Assembly: GCA_017794825.1 (NCBI GenBank) | Contig: CP051237.1 | Span: 2,356,001 to 2,420,000, forward strand | Reading direction: 5' to 3' | Origin: Pararhizobium sp. | GTDB taxonomy: Bacteria > Pseudomonadota > Alphaproteobacteria > Rhizobiales > Rhizobiaceae | DNA length: 64,000 nt | Translations under genes and position numbers: made by a program | Shown: positions 43,858 to 52,868 of the stretch, piece by piece | How the letters are laid out: each line of letters opens with the position of its first letter | Position numbering within the stretch: the stretch's first letter is position 1 | Notes under the pieces: generated by a model | What the model was told of the DNA's origin: nothing | The model's database searches: none | What the model saw: the letters and a program-made list of their open reading frames with translations, nothing else

Positions 43858-45072
43858 GTGGCCGGGGTAAGCGATGCCAGAGCGCGAAACATTAAAGCTG
43901 GGGATAAGGCCATTGCGGATGGCACGGTTCGGGGCCTTTATCTCTTTCCTTCGAGTTCCAAGGGACATGGCAAATGGATCCTTCGATTTGTTTCGCCGCT
44001 GACGGGCAAGCGGCGCGATATGGGTCTGGGTACCTATCCCGAGGTGGGAATTGCGCAAGCTCGAAGAGCGGCGTTCGACGCCAGGGATCTGCTTAGTCGA
44101 AAGGTCGATCCGATCGAGGAACGTCGACTTGCAGACGAATCCCTTCGTTTGACACAGACAATGCCAACCTTCGAAACCGCAGCACGCGCAGTCCACACAC
44201 AGATCAGGGACGGGTTTCGCAACAGGAAGCATTCCGACCAGTGGTTAACCACACTTGAGACTTATGTCTTTCCCTTCATTGGAAACAGGCCTGTCAATGA
44301 ATTGAAAGCCAACGATTTCGCTGATGCGCTTCGTCCGATCTGGCTGTCGAAACCGGAAACGGCATCGAGAGTTCGTCAGCGCTGCGACACGGTCATGAAA
44401 TGGTGCGCGGCTCAGGATTTTATTACCGCAAGTCCTGTCTCCATCGTCACACAGCTCCTCCCGCGTCAGCCCGGCAAAACGTCCCGTGTGGTCCATCATC
44501 CTGCTGTGCTGTGGCGCGATGTTCCCGTGCTCCTCCGCGATCGCATTCGAAGTGGAAGTTCATCTGTTGCAAAAGCAATGCTTGAGCTTCTGATTTTGAC
44601 TGCTGCACGGTCGGGTGAGATTAGAGGGATGGCATGGATAGAGGTCAATTTGGAATCGGCGATCTGGACCATTCCGGCAATCCGGATGAAAACGAGAACG
44701 GAACACCGTGTTCCATTGACGCCGCGATGCAGCGAGATCATCTCGAAACAAATGCCCAGTCAATATGATGGTGTTTTGGTCTTTCCATCGCGTAACGGAA
44801 CGATGATTAGTGATATGACGCTGACAAAGCTGCTCAGAGACTGGAATGTTGAAAGTGACGTCTCCGGCCGAATAGCAACCGCGCACGGTTTCCGGTCGTC
44901 TTTCCGGGATTGGGCGTCGGAAAACGGATATCGACGGGAACTGGCCGAGCGGGCTCTTTCACATACAATTCCCAATGCCACCGAAGCAGCATACCACCGC
45001 AGCGATCTGCTGGATCAACGCCGAGACATGATGATGGCATGGGAAGCGCATGTATTGTCTTCGTTGAAGTGA
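43858..45072 (+). CDS. P4-type tyrosine recombinase/integrase
   Basis: A 404-residue integrase. The N-terminal DUF4102 arm-binding domain reads LYLFPSSSKGHGKWILRFVS and YPEVGIAQARRAAFDARDLL. The catalytic domain keeps, numbered from the TTG, Arg252 (TAARSGEIRG), Lys279, His344 and Arg347 (AHGFRSSFRDWASE), His370 and the nucleophile Tyr380 (ATEAAYHR). AGGAGG precedes the GTG at 43858 with a short spacer; TTG 43855 is the alternative. It appears intact and is flanked by candidate att and arm sequences on its left. No other phage or conjugation gene is in view, so the element is either tiny, decayed or rearranged. Confidence 0.92.
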   Translation: MAGVSDARARNIKAGDKAIADGTVRGLYLFPSSSKGHGKWILRFVSPLTGKRRDMGLGTYPEVGIAQARRAAFDARDLLSRKVDPIEERRLADESLRLTQTMPTFETAARAVHTQIRDGFRNRKHSDQWLTTLETYVFPFIGNRPVNELKANDFADALRPIWLSKPETASRVRQRCDTVMKWCAAQDFITASPVSIVTQLLPRQPGKTSRVVHHPAVLWRDVPVLLRDRIRSGSSSVAKAMLELLILTAARSGEIRGMAWIEVNLESAIWTIPAIRMKTRTEHRVPLTPRCSEIISKQMPSQYDGVLVFPSRNGTMISDMTLTKLLRDWNVESDVSGRIATAHGFRSSFRDWASENGYRRELAERALSHTIPNATEAAYHRSDLLDQRRDMMMAWEAHVLSSLK

Positions 45073-45111
45073 ATGAAAATGCCAATCTGTTCCGGCGAAC
45101 GCATCTGCCAT

Positions 45112-45146
45112 GGTCGGTAGGTTTAAATCCCTTGCACGCACCGATC
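45112..45146 (+). other. Degenerate tRNA-3'-end-like sequence downstream of the integrase
   Basis: GTAGGTTTAAATCCCTTGCACGC looks like a T-arm and acceptor remnant, and is flanked by GGTCGGT and ACCGATC, which are nearly inverted repeats. It is not a complete or foldable tRNA. It may be the scar of an insertion site used by the neighbouring integrase. I hold this loosely. Confidence 0.2.
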
Positions 45147-45237
45147 TCCAAATTCTTTTCCAAGCGGCAGCGTGAGCGAGTAATACATGCCTTCGTTGTT
45201 TTGGTTGGTTTCCATCACATAGGATAGCCTTCGGCCG

Positions 45238-46689
45238 TCAGACGCTCATACAAAGATACTTGATCTCCAGGAAGTCCTCGATGCCGTATTTCGAGCCTTC
45301 GCGGCCGAGACCCGAGGACTTGATGCCGCCGAAGGGCGCCTCGGCTGTCGAGACCAGGCCGGTGTTGATGCCGACCATCCCACTTTCGATTTCCTCGGCC
45401 ACCTTCCAGACGGTGGAGACGTCGCGCGCATAGAAATAGGCGGCGAGGCCGAACTCGGTGTCGTTGGCGAGCGCAATGCCTTCATCGATCGTGTCGAACG
45501 AGATGATCGGCGCGACCGGTCCAAAGGTCTCTTCAGAGAGAACCTTCATACCCTTTGCCACACCCGTCAGCACCGTCGGCTGGAAAAAGGTACCGCCCAA
45601 GTCCGAGCGCTTACCGCCGACAATCACCTTGGCGCCCTTGCCGACTGCGTCTTTGACATGATCTTCGACCTTCTCGAGGCCTGCCTCATCGATCAGCGGG
45701 CCGATCTGCACGCCGTCATCCATGCCGTCTCCGACCTTGAGCTTGGCGGTGGCGGCGGCGAGCTTCTCGGCAAACGCTGCGGCTACGCCGCTCTGCACGA
45801 ATATGCGGTTGGCGCACACGCAGGTCTGGCCCGAGTTGCGATACTTGGCGATCATCGCGCCCTCGACGGCCTTATCAAGATCGGCATCGTCGAATACCAG
45901 AAACGGCGCATTTCCACCGAGTTCGAGGGACAGCTTCTTGATGTCGTGTGCGCACTGCTTCATCAGGATGCGGCCCACCTCGGTCGAGCCGGTGAAAGTG
46001 AGCTTACGCACCTTCGGGTTCGAGCACATCTCGCCGCCAATGCCCTTGGAATCGGTGCCCGGGATCATCGAAAGGACACCTTTCGGGATGCCGGCGCGTT
46101 CGCCGAGCACCGCCATGGCGATGGCTGACAGCGGGGTTTCCTTAGCTGGCCGGGCCACGAAGGTGCAGCCGGAGGCGAGCGCCGGGGCGACCTTCCGGGC
46201 GATCATGGCGTTGGGGAAGTTCCACGGCGTTATCGAGGCGACGACGCCGATCGGCTGCTTGATGACGACGATGCGCTTGTCCATCTGGTGACCAGGGATG
46301 ACGTCGCCATAGACGCGGCGGCCTTCTTCGGCAAACCACTGGATAAACGATGCCCCATAAGCGATCTCGCCCTTGGCTTCCGCCAAGGGCTTGCCCATCT
46401 CGGCGGTCAGGATCTTGCCGAGGTCGTCCTGATTTTCCAACATCAGGTCGTTCCACTTCAGAAGGATCGCGCAACGCTCCTTGGCGGTTCTCGACCGCCA
46501 CTCCTTCTGCGCGTCATAGGCAACATCGATTGCCTTCCTCGTGTCCTCGGCGGTCAGGTCGGCGACATCGGCGATCTTTTCTCCGGTTGCCGGATTTGTA
46601 ACCGCGAAGGTCTTCGATCCCTCGACCCATTCCCCGTAGAGAAAACCGCGGGTTTCGAGCAGGGACGGATCGGACAGGTTGAGTGTCAT
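45238..46689 (-). CDS. NAD(P)-dependent succinate-semialdehyde dehydrogenase (BlcA/GabD-like)
   Basis: A 483-residue aldehyde dehydrogenase. Catalytic Glu and Cys lie in LSLELGGNAPFLVFDDADLD and YRNSGQTCVCANRIFVQSG; the cofactor region is TFTGSTEVGRILMKQ. The C-terminal GGIKSSGLGREGSKYGIEDF is typical of SSADH. It would oxidise succinate semialdehyde to succinate. It is the last gene of a long minus-strand run and follows an iron alcohol dehydrogenase by 26 bases. With that enzyme and the lactonase at 58.9 kb it reproduces the blcABC route of Agrobacterium (gamma-butyrolactone to 4-hydroxybutyrate to succinate semialdehyde to succinate). Confidence 0.9.
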   Translation of the reverse strand: MTLNLSDPSLLETRGFLYGEWVEGSKTFAVTNPATGEKIADVADLTAEDTRKAIDVAYDAQKEWRSRTAKERCAILLKWNDLMLENQDDLGKILTAEMGKPLAEAKGEIAYGASFIQWFAEEGRRVYGDVIPGHQMDKRIVVIKQPIGVVASITPWNFPNAMIARKVAPALASGCTFVARPAKETPLSAIAMAVLGERAGIPKGVLSMIPGTDSKGIGGEMCSNPKVRKLTFTGSTEVGRILMKQCAHDIKKLSLELGGNAPFLVFDDADLDKAVEGAMIAKYRNSGQTCVCANRIFVQSGVAAAFAEKLAAATAKLKVGDGMDDGVQIGPLIDEAGLEKVEDHVKDAVGKGAKVIVGGKRSDLGGTFFQPTVLTGVAKGMKVLSEETFGPVAPIISFDTIDEGIALANDTEFGLAAYFYARDVSTVWKVAEEIESGMVGINTGLVSTAEAPFGGIKSSGLGREGSKYGIEDFLEIKYLCMSV

Positions 46690-46715
46690 GACTGGGTCCT
46701 TTCTTCAGCCGTCTG

Positions 46716-47873
46716 TCAGTAGGCGGCGCGGTAAATTGCCAATGCGTCGGCTTCGGTCAACGGGCGGGGATTGTTCACCAGAAGCCGGGTCTGGTTCATC
46801 GCGTCCGATGCGAGTCTGGGGAGGATATCCTCGGGAATGTTCATCGCCCTTAGATTTGGCTGAAGTCCGCAATCGCGGGATAAATCCGCTAGCCGGTCGC
46901 AGAATGCTGCAGCGCGCTCCTGACCCTCGAACTTTGACAGATCGGGAAAGGCATAGGGTCCAAGTTCGGCGTAGGGCTGCGGTGATGTGACAACGTTGAA
47001 GCGCAGCACATGCGGAAGAACGAGCGCATTCGACAATCCGTGCGGGATATGAAAGTGCCCGCCCAGCGGATAGGCGAGCGCGTGAACGGCTGCCACCGGA
47101 GAATTGGCAAAGGCCTGCCCGGCGAGCATGGAGCCGAGCAGCATGTCCGACCGCGCTTCGGCGTCCGAACCCTCATTGACCGCCTTGAGAATCGACCGGC
47201 CCATCAGCGTCAACGCCTGAGTGGCTAGCATACTTGAAAGAGGGTTGTTATTGGCGCTCGCGGAGGCAAAAGCCTCAATGGCATGCACCATGGCGTCGAT
47301 GCCGGTTGCCGCCGTGACGTGGGCCGGCAGTCCGTAAGTGAGTTCGGGATCCAGAAGCGCGATATCGGGCAGGATGACTGGCGAAACCACGCCCATTTTC
47401 TCGTTAGTTCCGGTCGTAACGATCGAGATTGGCGTGACTTCCGATCCGGTGCCGGATGTGGTCGGCACCAGGATGAGAGGCAGCCGCGGTCCTTTGGCGT
47501 TGCCGACACCGTAGACATCCTTCAGGTTTTCACTGCCGAACGCCAGAAGTGACACGAGCTTCGCGACGTCCAGCGACGACCCGCCACCCAGACCGATGAC
47601 CCCGGGGATATCGGCCGCTTTGGCTTGCTCGACCGCCTTCTGGATAACGGCTTCCGGAGGGTCAGCCTCAACATCCTTGAACAGTTCCACCGAGACGCCA
47701 GTAGAAGCGAGAATTTGCAGCGTCCGGTCTATGATGCCGGTCGACATCATGCCGGGATCAGTTACCAGCATCACCCGCTCGCCAATTTGCGCCTTGACCA
47801 AGTCGCCGATCCTGTTGAGGGCGCCAACGCCGAACTGGATCGACTTCGAAGTGTTGAAAGTAAATGGGTTCAT
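46716..47873 (-). CDS. Iron-containing alcohol dehydrogenase (4-hydroxybutyrate dehydrogenase, BlcB-like)
   Basis: A 385-residue group III alcohol dehydrogenase. The nucleotide-binding segment VIGLGGGSSLDVAKLVSLLA, PTTSGTGSEVTPISIVT and the metal-site histidines in GIDAMVHAIEAF and GHFHIPHGLSNALVLPHVLRF are all present. ATG 47873 follows GGGAGAAGG. The likely reaction is oxidation of 4-hydroxybutyrate to succinate semialdehyde, completed by the dehydrogenase behind it. The assignment to the blc-type pathway rests on context, since this family also includes lactaldehyde and other alcohol dehydrogenases. Confidence 0.9.
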   Translation of the reverse strand: MNPFTFNTSKSIQFGVGALNRIGDLVKAQIGERVMLVTDPGMMSTGIIDRTLQILASTGVSVELFKDVEADPPEAVIQKAVEQAKAADIPGVIGLGGGSSLDVAKLVSLLAFGSENLKDVYGVGNAKGPRLPLILVPTTSGTGSEVTPISIVTTGTNEKMGVVSPVILPDIALLDPELTYGLPAHVTAATGIDAMVHAIEAFASASANNNPLSSMLATQALTLMGRSILKAVNEGSDAEARSDMLLGSMLAGQAFANSPVAAVHALAYPLGGHFHIPHGLSNALVLPHVLRFNVVTSPQPYAELGPYAFPDLSKFEGQERAAAFCDRLADLSRDCGLQPNLRAMNIPEDILPRLASDAMNQTRLLVNNPRPLTEADALAIYRAAY

Positions 47874-47897
47874 AGCCTTCTCCCGTGTTGCGGGCCG

Positions 47898-49847
47898 TCA
47901 GCCCCCGAAACTGAATGCGATCAAGACCGCCAGCGCAAAGCCGACAGCGCCCGTAAGGATGAGAGAGCGCAACCGCTCCTGCTCCTCGGCGGACGTGTCC
48001 TTCTTCAGACGCAACGGTGGCTCGTAGGGTGGAACGGCGACATGGATGGGGCTCGCCATTTCCATCTTGTAGGAGAGAAACCAGATCAGCCCAAGACCTG
48101 AAACCCAGGCGGCGAGCGACCAGGCCCAGAGCGAGGGCATGCCGAGAAGCCAGATTGCTCCGCTATCACCCATCACCACGAAGGCGCCATTGCCGAAGAT
48201 CAATCCCGGACCGACGGCGAGGAAGAACCAGGCGAGCGTTACCGACCAAGCGGTGGACCGCAATCCCCGCGCCTTGTCCGACGTCGACAGTGGGCCAGAA
48301 AAGAGCTGGCGGATTTCACGGGCTTCTGACCCCAGCGCGTTGCGGTTGGTGATCGCGGAGATAATCAGGACAGCCGCCACGTTGGCGGCCATGCCCCACA
48401 GCGCCGAGTGGATCGTCCAAGGCCAGCGCCCCCAGGGTAGTTCGAGCCCGAAGAAGGACAAAACCTGGTAGCCGAGCGGCTCGGTCAGCAGAACGCCGGC
48501 TATGCCGAATCCAACGCCTGTGGCGGCCGCCGGCCGGGTGATCCACGGCAGCCACGTTACCCCGAGGAGCGGGGTCCAAAGCTGGAAGGCCATCGGTAAT
48601 GCGAGTGCCGCGAGCGCCGACAGCGTCACAGGCGTCAGGTTCTCCATCAGCATGGCAAGCACAGCGAGAACCGCAATCGCAATGCGGGTCAGAGTCACCG
48701 CGCCCTGCTTGCTCAACCGGGAATGAAAGTACGGCTGGTAAACATGTCGAATCAGCCCCTCACCCGCAACGAATAGCGCCAACCCGGCGAGGAGCTGCAC
48801 GCCGGCCGCGACCCCGATGAAGATCCAGGCCGCGAACCAGGGCGAACCGGTCTGCAGCGCTGAAAACAAACCGCCGAGCGCGAGGTCGCGATCGACGAGG
48901 CCGGCGGCCCCGGTGAGTGCGATGCAGAAGGCGATGATCGCACCGAAGAAGCCGGCCGTCACCCATGTCTGACCAGCCGCAATACCGTTGGGGCTGCGAG
49001 TGGAGAGGACAAGCTTGATGATAAGCGGGCTAGCCTGGAATCCCATCAAAGCGAAGGCGAAGCTGAGATTGGCGAGCGCTGTATTGGCGTTCGCCAACTC
49101 GCCGCCGCGGCCCAGGCCGGATGTGAATCGGATCACGCCATTGACCGTAAACAGCCCTGCCGACGGGTCACTCGCAGAAAGCTCGAGGAGGCCAGCATTC
49201 AATGCAGCAAAACCACCGCTCCAGATCAGCGCGAAACCGGAAAGCGCGACGATGCCGGCGAAGGCGAGAACCGTCTGGATCACGCCGAATAGGCCGATCG
49301 CGCGCATACCGCCGATCCCGGCGCCAGCAAACAAGATGAACCCAAGCACGACGCTTGCCGACAATCGGCTGACCGCGCCGCCCGTCATCAGTTCGATGAA
49401 ACCGGCGACGACCCGAATCTGCAAACCGGCGAAACCCAGCGCAAAGATAAGAGCCACGGCCACCGAAACGACGACGAGGAACGCGCTGTGATAATAAACG
49501 CGAAAGATCTCCGCCTGCGACGAGACGCGCATCCTCTCGGCAATGAACCACAGCCGCTTGAAGAACAGGGTGCCGGGCAGCGCGAGCAGTACGCCGCCGA
49601 CGATCAGCACCGGCATCTGGAAACCTTGAGCGACAATCTGCTGGCTGCCGCCAAGCACGAACCATCCGGTCATACTGGCGCCGGCGATGACCAGAGCCGA
49701 GATCCACGGCGAGAGAGTATGCCCAGCGGAAAAGAAGCCATCGCCGGATAACGAGGAGGTCGACGACACACGCACCCAGTACAGCATTACCGTGACGTAG
49801 AAGAGCCCGAAGAGGGGGAGCCAAATGGATGAAGCCATACCTGTCAT
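47898..49847 (-). CDS. Sodium:solute symporter (SSS)-like permease
   Basis: A 649-residue polytopic protein with about 14 transmembrane segments. I start at ATG 49847, which overlaps the upstream gene's stop (ATGA). The region FFSAGHTLSPWISALVIAGA followed by TGWFVLGGSQQIVAQGF resembles the first helices of the SSS family (PutP/SglT). The open frame extends 79 codons upstream but that part overlaps the small membrane gene. It may import a carboxylate such as 4-hydroxybutyrate or succinate. A small membrane protein is translated just before it, as in two-component symporters. Confidence 0.75.
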   Translation of the reverse strand: MTGMASSIWLPLFGLFYVTVMLYWVRVSSTSSLSGDGFFSAGHTLSPWISALVIAGASMTGWFVLGGSQQIVAQGFQMPVLIVGGVLLALPGTLFFKRLWFIAERMRVSSQAEIFRVYYHSAFLVVVSVAVALIFALGFAGLQIRVVAGFIELMTGGAVSRLSASVVLGFILFAGAGIGGMRAIGLFGVIQTVLAFAGIVALSGFALIWSGGFAALNAGLLELSASDPSAGLFTVNGVIRFTSGLGRGGELANANTALANLSFAFALMGFQASPLIIKLVLSTRSPNGIAAGQTWVTAGFFGAIIAFCIALTGAAGLVDRDLALGGLFSALQTGSPWFAAWIFIGVAAGVQLLAGLALFVAGEGLIRHVYQPYFHSRLSKQGAVTLTRIAIAVLAVLAMLMENLTPVTLSALAALALPMAFQLWTPLLGVTWLPWITRPAAATGVGFGIAGVLLTEPLGYQVLSFFGLELPWGRWPWTIHSALWGMAANVAAVLIISAITNRNALGSEAREIRQLFSGPLSTSDKARGLRSTAWSVTLAWFFLAVGPGLIFGNGAFVVMGDSGAIWLLGMPSLWAWSLAAWVSGLGLIWFLSYKMEMASPIHVAVPPYEPPLRLKKDTSAEEQERLRSLILTGAVGFALAVLIAFSFGG

Positions 49848-50269
49848 GCCGCGGGCTTTCCGTCGTCTGCGTGGCGGACATGGAAGCGCGAGAAGGCGCC
49901 CCTCAGGCCGTAGCGAGTGGAAAGATAGGCCGGCAGGCCAACAGCGAGCAGGGCAAAGAGTGTCAACCCAGACCAATAGTCGGTCTGCGACAGTCCGCCC
50001 ACCGACCAGCTGGCGATAAAGGCGAGCGCCAGTACTCCGAAAGTCGCTATTCCCAGTGCAGCTTCCCCGGGGCGGAAACCGCAATCGAACACGCCGTTGA
50101 CAACGATATGGGCGACGAAACCAGCTACAATCGTCAGCGAGCCCGCTAGCGAAATCATGTAGGAATCACGCGAGAAGCCTTCGAGGATCAGAGCAAGCCC
50201 CCCGAACCCGAGCACGGCCCATATCGAGAAGACAAGCAGATCGCGCTCGACCGTCGCTGACTTAGACAT
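49844..50269 (-). CDS. Small membrane protein, possible symporter accessory subunit
   Basis: A 141-residue protein with four predicted helices (LLVFSIWAVLGFGGLALILE, SLTIVAGFVAHIVVNGVF, GIATFGVLALAFIASWSVGG and LTLFALLAVGLPAYL) and a short basic C-terminus. ATG 50269 follows CGGGGAGCG. It overlaps the symporter start by 4 bases, which argues for a complex of the two. I do not recognise a family. Pairs of a small membrane protein and an SSS symporter are known (for example DUF485 or DUF4212 partners), but this one is longer than those. Confidence 0.65.
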   Translation of the reverse strand: MSKSATVERDLLVFSIWAVLGFGGLALILEGFSRDSYMISLAGSLTIVAGFVAHIVVNGVFDCGFRPGEAALGIATFGVLALAFIASWSVGGLSQTDYWSGLTLFALLAVGLPAYLSTRYGLRGAFSRFHVRHADDGKPAA

Positions 50270-50327
50270 TCAACGCTCCCCGGTTGGAGACGGCGGGGCC
50301 AACTTGTGTCCCCTCGTCCGGTTAATG

Positions 50328-52034
50328 CTAGGCGGCTGGCGTCTTGCCCTTGCCACCCGAAGATCCCTTCGAGGGTTTGGGGTCAGAGGCGTTCGGTTCG
50401 GAATAGACCACCTTGGAAAGATCCTGGAGAGTATGGGTGCGGTGGATATTATCCGCGCTCATCCCGATTTCGCCCAGCAGTTGATCGACGAAGGGTGCCT
50501 GCGAACGATACCGCAGCGCTGAGGATACGACCTGATCGGCGAGGTTGCCATCACGCGGTCCCGTATCATCGCCACCCGAACCATCGTTGGCGCCCGGCCC
50601 CGACGAGAAGCCGCCGCTCGAAAAGCCCGGCATGCCGTCGACATGCAGTATCTTGATGCCGTCGATCTTCTCCATCGGCTTCACGCTCTCGCGGATGATA
50701 GCCGGCAGATTCTCGACCAGCGCCTTGTGCAGACCGCTGCGACGGCTGGCGTCCGAGCGCATGTTCTCGGCCTCGTTGAGCTTCTGCTTGCCCTCGGCCT
50801 CGACCTTGTAACGCTCTGCGAGTGCAGCGACGGCGATCCGGTCGGCGTCCGCGCGATCCTTTGCTGCTGCCTTTTCAGCCTCGGCGATGATTCGGGTACG
50901 CGCGCCTTCGGCCTCCGCCACCTTCTGTGCTTCCAAGAGTTCGATGACCTTTTGGCGATTCGCGATCTCCGTATCGCGCAGCGTCTGCACTTTCTCCTGC
51001 GCTTCGATCATCTTTGCGCGGGCAGCCTCGGCGACCGCCTGGGCCTCGGAGCGCTCTTTCGACTTGCCAGCCAGCGCGATTTCGCGCACCTGCTCCTCGA
51101 GTTGCAGGGCCTCGCGGCGCTTGATGTCGATGCGCTCGATCTCCTGCTCCATCTCGATGCGGGCTCGCTCCACCGCCTCGCGTTCCTTCAACTTTATCGA
51201 TTCAATTTCGCGTTCACGCGCGGCGTTCTCGTTGGCAATCTCGGCCTTTCGCTGGGCGCGCTGGATGGAGACCTCCGCTTCGTGCGAAAGCTTTGCGTAC
51301 TCCGTGTCGCGCTGGATTTCGAGCGAGCGCTTCTCGGCTTCAAGGTTCTTGGCGCGGACCGCGATCATTGTGTCCTTCTCAATGTCGTTACGCTTTTTCT
51401 TCCGGCTCTCGATCTGCTCGGTGAGGATCGTCAGGCCTTCAGCGTCGAAGGTGTTGGACGGGTTGAACAGCGAGATGTCGGTCTGGTCGAGCGAAGTCAG
51501 TGAAACTGATTCCAATTCGAGCCCGTCGAGCGCTAGACTCTCGGCCACTTCCTTGCGGACTTCTTTGACGAAGTCTTGGCGATTCTCATGGATCTGCTCC
51601 AGCGTCATCTTCGCGGCAGCGCCGCCCATGGCGTCGACAAACCGGCCCTGTATGAGATCCTTGAGCTGTTCGGCGTGCATGGTGCGATTGCCGAGCGAAC
51701 GGGCAGCAGTCGCCACCGCGTTGTCCTCGGGCTGTACGCGAACATAGAACTCCACGGTTAGTTCGACGCGCATGCGGTCCTTTGTGATCAGGGACTTTTC
51801 CCGCGCCCTCAGGATCTCCAACCGCAGGGTGTTCATGTTCACTTCAGTGATGTCATGCAGGATCGGCAACACGAAGGCGCCGCCCCCCATGACCACTTTC
51901 TCGCCCCCGAAACCGGTTCTTACGAAGGAGATGTCCTTCGTTGAGCGGCGATAGAGCCAGTGCAGCAGGTAGGCGCAGACGGCGATGACGATAGCCGCCA
52001 GGATGATGATTGCTATGAAATCTGCACCCTTCAT
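50328..52034 (-). CDS. Flotillin-like SPFH-domain protein
   Basis: A 568-residue flotillin. A membrane helix at about 7-27 is followed by an SPFH domain (STKDISFVRTGFGGEKVVMG, LVITKD-like KSLITKDRMRVELTVEFYVR). A long charged coiled coil spans about residues 215-450 (EIESIKLKEREAVERARIEM), and a Gly/Ser-rich tail with a conserved C-terminal segment follows. Length and layout match YqiK/FloT-type flotillins, which organise membrane microdomains. It lies between the symporter pair and the rhodopsin-like gene, all co-directional. A scaffold for the membrane proteins of this operon is a plausible inference. Confidence 0.9.
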   Translation of the reverse strand: MKGADFIAIIILAAIVIAVCAYLLHWLYRRSTKDISFVRTGFGGEKVVMGGGAFVLPILHDITEVNMNTLRLEILRAREKSLITKDRMRVELTVEFYVRVQPEDNAVATAARSLGNRTMHAEQLKDLIQGRFVDAMGGAAAKMTLEQIHENRQDFVKEVRKEVAESLALDGLELESVSLTSLDQTDISLFNPSNTFDAEGLTILTEQIESRKKKRNDIEKDTMIAVRAKNLEAEKRSLEIQRDTEYAKLSHEAEVSIQRAQRKAEIANENAAREREIESIKLKEREAVERARIEMEQEIERIDIKRREALQLEEQVREIALAGKSKERSEAQAVAEAARAKMIEAQEKVQTLRDTEIANRQKVIELLEAQKVAEAEGARTRIIAEAEKAAAKDRADADRIAVAALAERYKVEAEGKQKLNEAENMRSDASRRSGLHKALVENLPAIIRESVKPMEKIDGIKILHVDGMPGFSSGGFSSGPGANDGSGGDDTGPRDGNLADQVVSSALRYRSQAPFVDQLLGEIGMSADNIHRTHTLQDLSKVVYSEPNASDPKPSKGSSGGKGKTPAA

Positions 52035-52103
52035 TGGAATGTCCCTTCACTTTTGATTTTGGTGGTCCGGATTGCCAATAGGCCTGATAGGCTACGGAGT
52101 GCG

Positions 52104-52805
52104 TTAGACATGGCGCTCTCCGTCGCTGTCGAGCATCGCAGTAGCGAGCACCGCCACACCGAATGCCATCCGGTTGAGAAAATCGGCAATGTTGTAGGCG
52201 ACCGACAGGGAGCCGTCGTCGACATAGCCGCCGAACGAGGTGATAAAGTTGCCGAGCGGGTAAATCGCCCATCCCACTGTGACGATAAGCCGAAGCCAGA
52301 AATAACCACGCTGCACCGGCTCGTTGTGTGAGCCGCGCACGGCTTCATCCATCCTGCCGAAGAAGAGTTCGCCGAGGATGTAGAGCCAGAAGACCAGACC
52401 TATTAGAAAGGCGAGCGTGGCGTGCATGAAGCCCGCTTCGCCCAGATAGCGAACAAAGACCATCAGTATTGAGACTACAACCAGCCGCCAGAACAATCCC
52501 ATGCCAAGCTTGCCGAAGAGGCTTGCGAAGAAGAAGAGCGCCAGTACTTGGAGGGGCATCGAGACCGCCCAGCCGACATAGTGGTATACGACCGGTACGG
52601 AACTGGTCGCTGCCCAGGCCTCCCGAGCCTCGTAAACGGCGCCGACGCCCACAAGAGCAGCCAATGCACATAGTGCGACCGGCAGTTTCCAGCCGGTCTT
52701 CACCCAGCCTGTTCCGAGAAGCAGAAACACACTGGTTGCGGCGAGCCCCAGCAGAGCCGTCGAATAACTAGCCGCCGTCAGGTCCGCTGTTTCGAACACT
52801 GCCAT
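52104..52805 (-). CDS. Microbial-rhodopsin homologue lacking the retinal-binding lysine
   Basis: A 233-residue seven-helix protein starting MAVFETADL at ATG 52805 with GGGAGG upstream. Helix C reads YHYVGWAVSMPLQVLALFF, matching proteorhodopsin's RYIDWLLTVPLQ. Helix F/G reads TVGWAIYPLGNFITSFGG and AYNIADFLNRMAFG, matching GWAIYP and YNLADFVNKILFG. At the Schiff-base position the codon is CGG (Arg212, 52170-52172) instead of Lys. The helix-C proton acceptor Asp is Gly78, the preceding Arg is His75, and the donor Glu is Ala89; Asp208 in helix G is kept. It therefore cannot be a conventional retinal proton pump. It lies between ABC permease and flotillin genes. Confidence 0.85.
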   Translation of the reverse strand: MAVFETADLTAASYSTALLGLAATSVFLLLGTGWVKTGWKLPVALCALAALVGVGAVYEAREAWAATSSVPVVYHYVGWAVSMPLQVLALFFFASLFGKLGMGLFWRLVVVSILMVFVRYLGEAGFMHATLAFLIGLVFWLYILGELFFGRMDEAVRGSHNEPVQRGYFWLRLIVTVGWAIYPLGNFITSFGGYVDDGSLSVAYNIADFLNRMAFGVAVLATAMLDSDGERHV

Positions 52806-52868
52806 ATCATGTCCTCCCGCCGTCGAAATTGAACCTGAGATACCCAACACTGTTCATGTCTGACCTTT

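Noticed and set aside
45112..45146. A functional tRNA gene downstream of the integrase
   Set aside because: Only a T-arm/acceptor-like stretch is present; no anticodon or D-arm can be folded upstream.
52104..52805. Functional light-driven proton or ion pump
   Set aside because: The Schiff-base Lys is Arg and the acceptor and donor carboxylates are missing, so retinal pumping in the usual way is not possible.
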